From: a bacterium
GTDB lineage: Bacteria > Sumerlaeota > Sumerlaeia > MVZB01
Direction of reading: 5' to 3'
Assembly: GCA_023480605.1 (NCBI GenBank)
Contig: JAMCWS010000446.1
Coordinates: 1-11,684, forward strand
Length of the DNA: 11,684 nucleotides
Shown here: piece by piece, positions 1-7,045 of the stretch
How positions within the stretch are numbered: position 1 is the stretch's first letter
Layout of the letters: every line of letters starts with the position of its first letter
Notes under the pieces: model-generated
Seen by the model: the letters and a program-made list of their open reading frames with translations, nothing else
What the model was told of the DNA's origin: nothing
Databases searched by the model: none
Position numbers and translations under genes: made by a program

Positions 1-1469
1 ACGTAAAGCGTGTCGGTCAAGGCCGAGCCCAAGGCCGAGGCCAGGTTGATTCGCTGGCTTTCGCCGCCCGAAAGCGTGCGCGTCTGGCGGTCGAGTGTCA
101 GGTAGCCCAGGCCCGTCTGGTCGAGGTAGGCCAGACGGGCGCGCAGCGTTTCGAGGGCGCGCCCGGCGATCTCGCGCTCCGTGGGGCCCAGGTCGAGCCG
201 TTCGACCCACGGCCGCAACTCGCGCACCGGCAGCCGGCTCAACTCGGCGATCGTCCGGCCCTGGAAACGCACCCAGAGCGCTTCGGGCTTGAGGCGCGTC
301 CCGCCGCAAGCGGAGCAGGTGCGGTAGGCGCGGTAGCGCGCCAGCATGACGCGCGCCTGAACCTTGTATTTGCGGGCCTCCATCCAGTCGAAAAAGCCCT
401 TGATGCCCCAGAATTCGCCGGTGCCCTTGACCAGGTTGTTCATTTGGGCTTCGGTGAACGTGGCGATCGGATCGTGGCGCGGGATCTGACGCGGCGTGGT
501 CGTGTGGCGCAGGTGAGCATACATCTCCAGGTTGGCGGCCGAGTTCCAGGGGGCGATGGCTCCCTCCTCGATCGACAACTCGCGGTTGGGGATGATCTTG
601 TCCAGGTCCAGTTCGATCACCCGGCCGAAGCCTTCGCACGCAGGGCAGGCCCCCAGCGGACTGTAAAACGAAAACATCTGCGGCTCGGGCCGCGGGAAGG
701 AGCGGCCGCAGCGGTCGCACATCATGCCGGCCGAGAAATCGAACGACTCGTTCAGGTCGGGAGCGATGACGCGCGCCCGGCCGCGCCCGGCCTGGAAGGC
801 CACTTCAAGCGCGGTGCGCAGGCGGCCGCGCGATTCCGCGCACCAGGCCAGGCGGTCGGTTAGCACGGCCAGCGATTCGCCGGGGTCGGCCGGCCGCTCG
901 CCCGTCTCCAGGTCGATGATCCCATGCCCGTCCCACAGGCGATGGTAACCCGTCCGGACGAGTTCGGCGCGCAGCAAGTCGCCCAGCCCCTCGCCGGTGA
1001 AATCGACCGGCCCCAGGACGAGGAGGCGCGTGCCCTCGGCCAGTTCCGCCAGGGCCTGCATCGCCGAGTCGGGCGTCTCCGGCCGCACGGGCGCCTGGCA
1101 GTCGGGGCACCAAGTCTCGCCGATCTTGGCGAATAGGAGACGCAAATAGTCGTGAATTTCGGTGGCCGTGCCGACCGTCGAGCGGGCCGACCGGACTGAG
1201 TTGCGCTGCTCGAGGGCGATGGCCGGCTGCACGCCCGTCACGGCGTCGACGTCGGGCCGCTCCATGCGCTCGATGAACTGGCGCGCGTAGATCGAGAGCG
1301 ACTCGACGTAGCGGCGCTGCCCTTCGGCATAGAGCGTGTCGAAGGCCAGCGACGACTTGCCCGACCCCGAGACACCGGTGATGATCGTCAGGCGTCCGTG
1401 CGGAAAAGAACAGGAAATGTTTTTGAGATTGTGCGTCCGGGCGCCGTGAATGTCGATCGAGGCAAGCAT
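1..1469 (-). CDS. uvrA: Excinuclease ABC subunit UvrA, N-terminal half (partial, cut by the left edge)
   Basis: DNA-damage recognition ATPase of the UvrABC nucleotide-excision repair system, acting in the cytoplasm with UvrB. About 489 codons are visible. The N-terminus reads MLASIDIHGARTHNLKNIS, followed by the Walker A segment GVSGSGKSS near residue 33 and the family block YVESLSIYARQFIERM. RSTVGTATEIHDYLRLLFAKIG follows in the expected place (cut here only by description: residues RSTVG to FAKIG). The first zinc module begins with CDRC, first Cys at residue 251, and continues to CPAC. A later CSACGGTRLKPEA block precedes the ABC signature LSGGESQR near residue 463. The frame stays open to base 1, so the second ATPase half lies outside. 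ATG at 1469 is chosen because homologues begin at this point; its Shine-Dalgarno (AGGA about 12 nt upstream) is weak. Whether the full protein is of normal length or a tandem-duplicated long form cannot be seen. Confidence 0.97.
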   Translation of the reverse strand, partial: MLASIDIHGARTHNLKNISCSFPHGRLTIITGVSGSGKSSLAFDTLYAEGQRRYVESLSIYARQFIERMERPDVDAVTGVQPAIALEQRNSVRSARSTVGTATEIHDYLRLLFAKIGETWCPDCQAPVRPETPDSAMQALAELAEGTRLLVLGPVDFTGEGLGDLLRAELVRTGYHRLWDGHGIIDLETGERPADPGESLAVLTDRLAWCAESRGRLRTALEVAFQAGRGRARVIAPDLNESFDFSAGMMCDRCGRSFPRPEPQMFSFYSPLGACPACEGFGRVIELDLDKIIPNRELSIEEGAIAPWNSAANLEMYAHLRHTTTPRQIPRHDPIATFTEAQMNNLVKGTGEFWGIKGFFDWMEARKYKVQARVMLARYRAYRTCSACGGTRLKPEALWVRFQGRTIAELSRLPVRELRPWVERLDLGPTEREIAGRALETLRARLAYLDQTGLGYLTLDRQTRTLSGGESQRINLASALGSALTDTLY

Positions 1470-1639
1470 CGGATGGCGGTATCCTGACGGGTCAGGACTT
1501 TTCAGCGTTTCGGGTCGCGGCCGCGGACGGCTTTTCGAAGGTCGCCCTGATAGTGCGGAAATCCGCCGCAAACCCCCACCAGCCTATCCATTCAAGCACA
1601 AGGCGCAAGCAGTGTCGATTGCCGAATCCGCACCGGCCA

Positions 1640-1661
1640 CACCCCGCGTATTCGTGGGGTG
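1640..1661. repeat. Hairpin-forming inverted repeat (9-bp stem, TATT loop)
   Basis: CACCCCGCG and CGTGGGGTG pair over nine positions with one G-T pair and a four-base loop at 1649-1652. No T-tract follows on either strand, so a terminator is unlikely. The outer arms CACCCC/GGGGTG recur in the next repeat, about 20 bp downstream. Confidence 0.6.
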
Positions 1662-1680
1662 GGATATGAAAACGATGGAA

Positions 1681-1712
1681 CACCCCAGGGCCGGCCAGGA
1701 ACGACCGGGGTG
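1681..1712. repeat. Second CACCCC...GGGGTG inverted repeat
   Basis: The same CACCCC (1681-1686) and GGGGTG (1707-1712) arms as in the 1640-1661 hairpin, here with a 20-nt intervening segment that itself contains GGCCGGCC-like symmetry. Two copies of the same arms within 75 bp suggest a shared binding or folding element rather than chance, though GC-rich sequence makes short matches common. Confidence 0.4.
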
Positions 1713-1761
1713 GTGACAGGCCAGTCAAACCAGCATCTTTGGGGAATCCCAGTCGGTGTGT

Positions 1762-1777
1762 TCGCCGCGCGCGGCGA
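1762..1777. repeat. 16-bp perfect palindrome
   Basis: TCGCCGCGCGCGGCGA is its own reverse complement over all 16 bases. It has no loop, so it is more plausible as a protein-binding site or a chance GC-rich palindrome than as an RNA hairpin. It lies about 200 bp upstream of the PAS gene start. Confidence 0.5.
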
Positions 1778-1787
1778 GAGGGGCGAT

Positions 1788-1810
1788 TGACCTGACGGCC
1801 GACCAGGTCA
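1788..1810. repeat. Inverted repeat TGACCTG-N9-CAGGTCA
   Basis: Seven-base arms at 1788-1794 and 1804-1810 match exactly around a nine-base centre. The size and spacing fit an operator for a dimeric regulator. It sits about 65 bp upstream of the candidate -10 box of the PAS gene. Confidence 0.45.
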
Positions 1811-1835
1811 GGATCTACCTGCACTTGCCCTGGCT

Positions 1836-1849
1836 CGAATAGCTATTCG
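1836..1849. promoter_or_regulatory. 14-bp perfect palindrome, candidate operator upstream of the PAS gene
   Basis: CGAATAGCTATTCG is a perfect palindrome. It is AT-richer than its surroundings, so it is less likely to be a by-product of high GC. It lies directly upstream of the hexamer at the -35 distance (1851-1856) of the candidate promoter, a usual place for an activator or repressor site. The regulator is unknown. Confidence 0.45.
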
Positions 1850-1850
1850 C

Positions 1851-1879
1851 TTCCGCTATCGCCGGATTCCGGATAAAAT
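1851..1879 (+). promoter_or_regulatory. Weak candidate promoter of the PAS gene
   Basis: A -10-like TAAAAT lies at 1874-1879, 97 nt before the GTG start. The hexamer 17 bp upstream, TTCCGC at 1851-1856, matches the sigma70 -35 consensus only in its first two bases. If real, the promoter is weak or activator-dependent, which would fit the palindrome immediately upstream. Confidence 0.3.
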
Positions 1880-1975
1880 CGAAGGCGCGGGGTTGGTGCG
1901 GGAGGGGAAGCGGCGCGAGCTCTCCCGGCCGTCCGCAACGGAAAACGTCGGGACAGGAACGAAAAGAGGCGGACT

Positions 1976-2647
1976 GTGTCGTCTTCACCGCAACCGGATG
2001 ATGGGGCCGGCGAATCGAAAAATCTTCTGGAAAGCCAGGCCTATCTGCGCGCCATCCTCGATGACGCCGTCGACGCAATCATCGCCATCGACGAGCAAGG
2101 CGTCATCCGGATGGCGAACCCGGCCGCGGAACGCATGTTCGGCTACTCGCGCGAGGAATTGATCGGCCACAAGGTCAACAAGCTCATGCCCTCGCCCGAC
2201 CGCGAGCAACACGACGACTATATCGGGCGCTATCTCCGGACGGGTGAGCCGCACATCATCGGCATCGGGCGTGAAGTCACCGGGCGGCGCAAGGACGGAA
2301 CGTTCATCCCCGTCCATCTGGCCGTCAGCGAAGTCGTCGTCGACGAGCGGCGTTCATTCATCGGCGTGCTGCGCGACATCGCCGACATCAAGGCCGCCAT
2401 CGATCGACAGAACCAATTGATCGTTGAGTTGCGCGAAGCGCTGGAGAAAGTCAAGCGCCTGTCGGGCCTGTTGCCCATCTGCGCCTCGTGCAAGAAAATT
2501 CGCGACGACCAGGGCTACTGGAAACAATTGGAAGCCTACATCTCGGAACACTCCGAGGCCGAGTTCAGTCACAGCCTTTGCCCGGATTGCTTCAAGCGAT
2601 TGTATCCTGAATACTATCGCGGCGGGGATGACAAACCGGCTCAGTGA
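1976..2647 (+). CDS. FixL-like PAS sensor protein with C-terminal four-cysteine module
   Basis: Predicted cytoplasmic sensor of 223 aa with no membrane segment, kinase, cyclase or DNA-binding output. Residues about 22-136 form a PAS domain (DAIIAIDEQG, NPAAERMFGYS, LMPSPDREQHDDYIGRY, HIIGIGREVTGRRKDG). The heme-pocket pattern of Bradyrhizobium FixL is conserved: H79 at the proximal histidine (FixL H200), R85 (R206), H93 (H214) and R99 (R220), with identical spacing. A short coiled coil (about 137-163) leads to LLPICASCKKIRDDQGYW and LCPDC, giving C169-x2-C172 and C202-x2-C205 with H192 and H199 between, a probable zinc or redox site. This tail occurs after PAS or receiver domains in other bacteria, but its output role is unknown to me. 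The GTG start is set by AGAGG at 1965-1969 with a 6-nt spacer. The 3' end overlaps the opposing membrane-protein gene by 56 bp. Heme binding is inference. Confidence 0.85.
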   Translation: MSSSPQPDDGAGESKNLLESQAYLRAILDDAVDAIIAIDEQGVIRMANPAAERMFGYSREELIGHKVNKLMPSPDREQHDDYIGRYLRTGEPHIIGIGREVTGRRKDGTFIPVHLAVSEVVVDERRSFIGVLRDIADIKAAIDRQNQLIVELREALEKVKRLSGLLPICASCKKIRDDQGYWKQLEAYISEHSEAEFSHSLCPDCFKRLYPEYYRGGDDKPAQ

Positions 2648-4733
2648 CCGGCGCGGCGGACAAGCGGCGGAAGGCGTGCGCACCCCCGGCCGACCGACGG
2701 CGCGATCTTCGCCGGACCGTCAGCCATATGCCCAGCCACAGCCCCCAGGCCGTCAGGCTGACGGTCAAGAACCCCGGGCGCCGGGCACGATAATGCAACT
2801 CGATTCGGGCCGGTCCCTGAGAGGCGACCCTGGTTTCGATCAAACCCAATGGATCGGCCCGCAGCGCGAGGGGACGGCCGTTGAGAGACGCTTCCCAGTA
2901 AGGATGCCAGCAAACGCGAATCAAGAGGGGATTGTCCGGAGTTTTGTTGTCCAGACGGACCGACATCCGGGCGTCGTTGACGGGGTCGATGGCGAAACTG
3001 ACGGGTTCGCCGCCGCCGACCGCCGCCCAGTTGCCGGGCGCCCCGGAAAAGTCCCAGATTTCGAACGCGCCGAAACGCGCCCGCTCGGTCATCCTCGAGT
3101 CGGCGGCCAGCCGGGCATGGGCTTCGGGCGAACACGACACAATCCGGCCGATATTCAGCGATTGCAGCACCGCGTGTAGATCGGAGGACTTGAGGTTGCG
3201 CAGGGGAAAGCCGGCCAACCAGCCGCCTTCGGAGCGCGTAACGGCGTGGAGCGGCAGGACGATGTTGAGCAATCCCCCCACCTGGGGAACGCCGGTTTCG
3301 AAGGCGGCCAGCGCCGGGATGGTGCTGTTGCGCATGACGACGCCGCCGGGGGCCGCCGCGGGGTAATTGCCGAACGAATTCTCGTAAAGGACGCGGTGGC
3401 GCACATCGTCGTACATTCGGAGCCAGGACCAGGCGGCCCGCAGATCGGTCATCGCGGGGCAGGTCGATTCCGTATCGAGCCGGCCATTGCCATAGAGCGT
3501 ATACGACGTTTTCGCCAGGGTCAGGATGAGGAGCGCCCCAATGACCCAGGCGACCGGGCGCGGCGCTCGAATCGCCGTCTTCGCGGGCGCCCGTTCGCGG
3601 CGCGCGCTCAGGAACCCCAGCCAATGGCGCAGCGAAACCGCCGCCAAGGCGAACAGACATAAATGCGCGTATTGCAGGAAACGAGCGGTGGCGATGGAGC
3701 CCATCATCTCGCGAAGGCGCGACGGGGGCAGCAGCGCCGCGATCTTCACGTATATCACGAAGAAACAGGCGAACGAAACAGCCATCCAACGGCAAAACCG
3801 CAAGGTTCGGGGCGTAAGCCGGCCGCGACGCCAGGGCACGACAAGCCCCAAGGCCAATGCGACCGCGGCCAGCACGGGCCAATGGGCAACCAACCGGACC
3901 GCGATCTCGGCGGGCCCTCGCCCGAAATAAGGATTGATGGCGTCGAGACCGCATATATTAAGCAACAGGCCGGTGAACTCGCGGGCGGTGAGTTCCATGG
4001 GTTCGACGGGAGCGAGCCAGTGGCGCGTTTCGAGGATCGGCCCGGAGTAAGCATAAGTCAGTAGCAACGCCGCCGGCGGCACGGCGATCGCCCGGGCCGC
4101 ACCGGCCCAATTGCGCCGCCAAACCGGTTCAAGCAGCCAACAGAACAGGAAAATCGCCGCGGCAACCGCGGCGTATAGATGCGTAAGGATGATGATCGCG
4201 TAAAGGGCGGCAAGCACGAGGGCGTCGGATCCGCGGAGCGTTTCGCGCTTGCCGAGTCGTGCCAGAAAGATACAAAGGATCCCCAGGGCGAAAACGTGAT
4301 TCCAGAATGCCTGGGCGATTTGGTTGAGGATCGCCGGACTCAGGAAAAAAAGAAGCGCCACCGCCGCGGCCAGCGCCTCTCCGGCGTGAGGCCGCAGGAG
4401 GCGGGCCGCCATCGCGGCCATAAACACCATGGCCGCGGCGAAAACCAGCTTATATGCGGTCACGAGCGGCAAGCCTATCCGGTGGAGGCCGCATATCAGC
4501 CAGAAACCGGTTTGATACTGGTAAGTGCCGGCGGGATAACCCCCCAGGAAGCGTTGTTCCCACCCCGAAATCCAATGTTGCTGCCCGAAACAACGTTCAT
4601 ACAGGCTCCGGATCTCGGACAAACGCGAAGGATGCGCGTCGCTGAGGGGGATTCCCGGGCGGAAGATCGGACCCAATAAAATCAGAACGAAGATGACGAT
4701 CAACGCGAAATAATTCCGTCGGCCCGGCCGCAT
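2592..4733 (-). CDS. Polytopic membrane protein, GT-C/YfhO type (PTPS-related membrane family)
   Basis: A 713-aa integral membrane protein. After a basic N-terminus, TM1 lies near residues 9-24. A loop with LSDAHPSRLSEIRSLYE follows, of the sort seen after TM1 in GT-C-fold transferases and PF10131-like proteins. About ten further hydrophobic segments extend to roughly residue 410. A soluble region of about 240 residues comes next, ending in a YfhO-like beta domain (VCWHPYWEASLNGRPL, then LRADPLGLIETRV). A last TM and an Arg-rich tail close the protein. Such proteins are thought to move or transfer polyprenyl-linked sugars or to assist envelope polymers; the substrate cannot be told. ATG 4733 is preferred because GGAG at 4741-4744 sits 7 nt upstream; TTG 4760 and ATG 4739 are alternatives. 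It lies 107 bp after hflC, same strand, with no clear terminator between. Its last codons run antisense to the PAS gene. Confidence 0.8.
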   Translation of the reverse strand: MRPGRRNYFALIVIFVLILLGPIFRPGIPLSDAHPSRLSEIRSLYERCFGQQHWISGWEQRFLGGYPAGTYQYQTGFWLICGLHRIGLPLVTAYKLVFAAAMVFMAAMAARLLRPHAGEALAAAVALLFFLSPAILNQIAQAFWNHVFALGILCIFLARLGKRETLRGSDALVLAALYAIIILTHLYAAVAAAIFLFCWLLEPVWRRNWAGAARAIAVPPAALLLTYAYSGPILETRHWLAPVEPMELTAREFTGLLLNICGLDAINPYFGRGPAEIAVRLVAHWPVLAAVALALGLVVPWRRGRLTPRTLRFCRWMAVSFACFFVIYVKIAALLPPSRLREMMGSIATARFLQYAHLCLFALAAVSLRHWLGFLSARRERAPAKTAIRAPRPVAWVIGALLILTLAKTSYTLYGNGRLDTESTCPAMTDLRAAWSWLRMYDDVRHRVLYENSFGNYPAAAPGGVVMRNSTIPALAAFETGVPQVGGLLNIVLPLHAVTRSEGGWLAGFPLRNLKSSDLHAVLQSLNIGRIVSCSPEAHARLAADSRMTERARFGAFEIWDFSGAPGNWAAVGGGEPVSFAIDPVNDARMSVRLDNKTPDNPLLIRVCWHPYWEASLNGRPLALRADPLGLIETRVASQGPARIELHYRARRPGFLTVSLTAWGLWLGIWLTVRRRSRRRSAGGAHAFRRLSAAPVTEPVCHPRRDSIQDTIA

Positions 4734-4840
4734 TCTCATGCTCCATGTTGATTGTGCCAACCGGCGGACCGGCAGCCTTGCGATGCGACCTCACGAGGAT
4801 GTGGCCCAAAGCCTGGCGCGTCCTCGGATTCAAGCGCGGG

Positions 4841-5875
4841 TCATGGTGTTCCCGATGCTTCGACGGGTGCGGACGCCGCCGCCGCCGCCGGCGGTCCGGC
4901 CGGCGGGACCGATTCCTTCTCTTCCATCCCCGTTCGTTGCAGATACTTGAAAAAATCGCCGCCGGTGCCGAGCAAGACCGTGGTGTCCTTGTCGAACACT
5001 TTCTGGTAGGTGTCCAGCGTTTTGATGAACTGGTAAAATTCGCTGGCTTCGGGGCTTTGGTTATACGCGCGGGCGTAAATGCTCGTGGCTTGGGCCTCGG
5101 CCTTGCCCTTGATCTCCTCGACCTTGCGATAGGCTTCGGACTTGACCTCCTGAAGAATGCGTTCCTTATCGCCCAGGATGCGAGCGGCCTCGCCCGCGCC
5201 TTCCGAACGATACTTCTCGGCGATCTGGTTGCGCTCGCTGATCATTCGCTCGTAAATTTTTTTCTGAACGTCTTCATTATAGTTGATCCGCTTGAAACGG
5301 ATGTCGAGCAATTCGATGCCCAGGTCCTTGAGCTGACTTGAGGCCTTGTCGTGAATCTGCTTGGCGATTTTCGCCCGGCCGACCTTGATGGGCTGGAGCG
5401 TGCCGACGGCGTCCATCTCGGACAGCGTCTCATCCTTGATCGCTTCGCGGTTGACCGACCGGACGATTTCGAGCAATTCGTGACTGGCGATCATGTCGCG
5501 CGTGATGCCGTCGAGGATGTCGTCAATGCGCGTCTGCGCGCTTTTCTCGTTGCGCAGGCGCTGCAGGAAGAGCAGCGGGTCGCTGATCCGCCAGCGGGCG
5601 TAAGTGTCGACGTAGATGAAAAGCTTGTCTTTGGTGGGAAGCTGGTTGGGGTCGCCGTCCCATTGCAGGGCGCGCTTTTCGAGGGCGTTGACGTCGTCGA
5701 TGAAGGGGGCTTTGAAATGCAGCCCCGCCTCGGTGATGGGCCGACCCACGGGACGGCCGAACCGGGTGATGATGGCCTGCCCGGTTTCGGGCACGACGTA
5801 AGCCGAGGACGAAAACACAATCAGGCCCGCGATGGCCAGGACGGCAATCCAGATAAGGGCAATCGGGATTCTCAT
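4841..5875 (-). CDS. hflC: Protease modulator HflC (SPFH/Band 7 protein)
   Basis: Partner of HflK in the inner-membrane HflKC complex, which in Escherichia coli encloses and modulates the FtsH protease. The protein is 344 aa, close to the E. coli length. One N-terminal TM (about 5-25) is followed by the SPFH domain with family blocks TGQAIITRFGRPVG, GLHFKAPFIDDV and YVDTYARWRISDPLLF. A long coiled coil includes YERMISERNQIAEKYRSEG and KGKAEAQATSIYARAYN. The end FFKYLQRTG matches the usual HflC terminus. After it comes an extra Pro/Ala-rich tail (PPAGPPAAAAASAP), part of it encoded by a GCC repeat. The start is well supported: AAGGAGG at 5883-5889 with a 7-nt spacer, and ATGA overlap with the hflK stop, indicating translational coupling. 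No ftsH is present in the window. Confidence 0.95.
   Translation of the reverse strand: MRIPIALIWIAVLAIAGLIVFSSSAYVVPETGQAIITRFGRPVGRPITEAGLHFKAPFIDDVNALEKRALQWDGDPNQLPTKDKLFIYVDTYARWRISDPLLFLQRLRNEKSAQTRIDDILDGITRDMIASHELLEIVRSVNREAIKDETLSEMDAVGTLQPIKVGRAKIAKQIHDKASSQLKDLGIELLDIRFKRINYNEDVQKKIYERMISERNQIAEKYRSEGAGEAARILGDKERILQEVKSEAYRKVEEIKGKAEAQATSIYARAYNQSPEASEFYQFIKTLDTYQKVFDKDTTVLLGTGGDFFKYLQRTGMEEKESVPPAGPPAAAAASAPVEASGTP
4875..4890. repeat. Short GCC trinucleotide repeat within the hflC tail
   Basis: Five tandem GCC units plus one base, read as an alanine run in the C-terminal tail of HflC. Tandem triplets can change length by slippage without breaking the frame, so the tail may vary between strains. 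The region is outside the SPFH core. Confidence 0.7.
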
Positions 5876-6876
5876 TTGGCGGCCTCCTTGGCGGGCGGTT
5901 CGAGTTGCATGAGGGGCAGCACCCCGCGGCTGTTTTCGTCGATAATATACTTGTGGCCCAGGCGGGGGATCACCTCGCCCATCGTCTCCAGGTATAGCCG
6001 GCGGCGGGTCACGTCGGGCGCCTTGAGATATTCGGCCAGGATGGCGTTGAACCGGGTCGCGTCGCCCTCGGCCTCGTTGACCCGGCGGATGGCGTATCCT
6101 TCGGCTTCGCTGATGGTCTGTTCGGCCTCGCCTTTGGCGCGCGGAACGACTTTATTGTATTCCGAGCGCGCCTCGTTGATCATCCGCTCGCGTTCCTGCT
6201 GGGCCTGATTGACGTCGTTGAACGAGGCCTTGACGGGATCGGGTGGGTTGACATCCTGGAGAACAACCCGCTCAATCTGGATGCCCACCTTGTATTCGTT
6301 GACCACCTGCTGGAGTTTCTGCTCGACCATGGTGGCGATCTGGGTCCGGCCGACCGTCAGCACCTCGTCGACCGTGTGGTCGCCGACGACCTCGCGCATG
6401 ACGGACTCGCTCACGTAGCGCAGTGTCTCGACAGGATCCATGACATTGAACAGGAAGTCGCGCGGCTCCTTGATGCGGTATTGCACGATCCACTCGACCA
6501 TGGCCGAATTCAGATCGCCCGTCACCATCAACGACTCCAGCAGCAGTTCGGGTTTCTCGCCAGGATCTACGTATTCGGTGCGGACGCCGGTCTCGTGAGT
6601 GCGGAAGCCGAACTCCTCCTTTTCCTGACGCAGGATGGGCACATAGGTCACCCGATCGATGCCCAGGGGGAGTTTGAAATGCAGGCCCGGCTGAGCCGTG
6701 ACGTGGTATTTCCCCAGACGCAGCACGACCCCCACCTCTTCGGGATCGACCGTGTAGAACGCGCTGAAGACAACGACAAGCAGGACCAGGATCGCCGGGA
6801 CAAGCATCAGAACCCCCAGCGGTATCCGGGGTATCACCAGTTGCCGGGCGTTGGATATATTAAATGGTTGTCTCAT
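5872..6876 (-). CDS. hflK: Protease modulator HflK (SPFH/Band 7 protein)
   Basis: The other subunit of the HflKC complex, anchored in the cytoplasmic membrane. The protein is 334 aa from ATG 6876, shorter than E. coli HflK because the glycine-rich cytoplasmic N-terminus is missing. TM at about 19-41, then YTVDPEEVGVVLRLGKY and QPGLHFKLPLGIDRV open the SPFH domain. VLQDVNPPDPVKASFNDVN and QQERERMINEARSEYN are typical of HflK, followed by KGEAEQTISEAEGYA of the coiled coil. The start at 6876 has GAGG at 6884-6887 with a 7-nt spacer. An in-frame ATG at 6960 would add 28 Pro/Arg-rich residues but shows no better ribosome site. The stop overlaps the hflC ATG by 4 bp, so the two form one transcription unit. 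A TAAAAT -10-like box lies just upstream of 6960 on this strand, without a convincing -35. Confidence 0.94.
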   Translation of the reverse strand: MRQPFNISNARQLVIPRIPLGVLMLVPAILVLLVVVFSAFYTVDPEEVGVVLRLGKYHVTAQPGLHFKLPLGIDRVTYVPILRQEKEEFGFRTHETGVRTEYVDPGEKPELLLESLMVTGDLNSAMVEWIVQYRIKEPRDFLFNVMDPVETLRYVSESVMREVVGDHTVDEVLTVGRTQIATMVEQKLQQVVNEYKVGIQIERVVLQDVNPPDPVKASFNDVNQAQQERERMINEARSEYNKVVPRAKGEAEQTISEAEGYAIRRVNEAEGDATRFNAILAEYLKAPDVTRRRLYLETMGEVIPRLGHKYIIDENSRGVLPLMQLEPPAKEAAK

Positions 6877-7045
6877 GGGCCGGCCTCGGTGCGTGGGATG
6901 CGGAACGTGGATTCGGGGCCTTTGCGGCCCGGGCAAGTCGGGCAGGGGCGCCCGATCCATGAACCGATTTTAAACGAAAAATCCGCTCGGTCTTTTTCAG
7001 GAAGATAGCGCGCCGCCGCCCGTAACGCAATCGCCAATTACGGAG

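Larger units (their letters stand above)
1470..1975. other. Divergent non-coding spacer between uvrA and the PAS gene, rich in inverted repeats
   Basis: About 500 bp that I do not read as coding. It must hold the promoters of uvrA (leftward) and the PAS gene (rightward). It contains a short palindrome GCGGA-AA-TCCGC at 1555-1566, two hairpins sharing CACCCC...GGGGTG arms (1640-1661 and 1681-1712), a 16-bp perfect palindrome (1762-1777), a 7-bp inverted repeat with a 9-nt gap (1788-1810) and a 14-bp perfect palindrome (1836-1849). None is followed by a T-run, so they do not look like intrinsic terminators. Open frames across it have no recognisable protein similarity. Confidence 0.7.

Noticed and set aside
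444..863. A 139-codon plus-strand frame in the uvrA region
   Set aside because: It lies wholly antisense to well-conserved UvrA sequence, including the first zinc-finger cysteines.
1640..1712. The two CACCCC...GGGGTG hairpins as a bidirectional terminator or CRISPR-like repeats
   Set aside because: No T-tracts follow them. There are only two copies with unlike centres and no regular spacing, so neither a terminator nor a CRISPR array is supported.
2641..3954. A 437-codon open frame on the minus strand inside the membrane-protein gene
   Set aside because: It is an overlapping frame of the same strand with Arg/Pro/Gly-rich composition and no recognisable domain, while the other frame gives clear TM segments and a YfhO-like domain. 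High GC keeps shadow frames open.
4597..4833. A 78-codon minus-strand frame between hflC and the membrane protein
   Set aside because: Most of it overlaps the start of the membrane-protein gene in another frame, and its product has no recognisable features.
2592..6876. The PAS, HflKC and membrane-protein genes as a new defence system
   Set aside because: HflK and HflC are ordinary housekeeping SPFH proteins, the PAS gene is on the opposite strand, and there is no nuclease, NTPase, TIR or toxin domain in the group.
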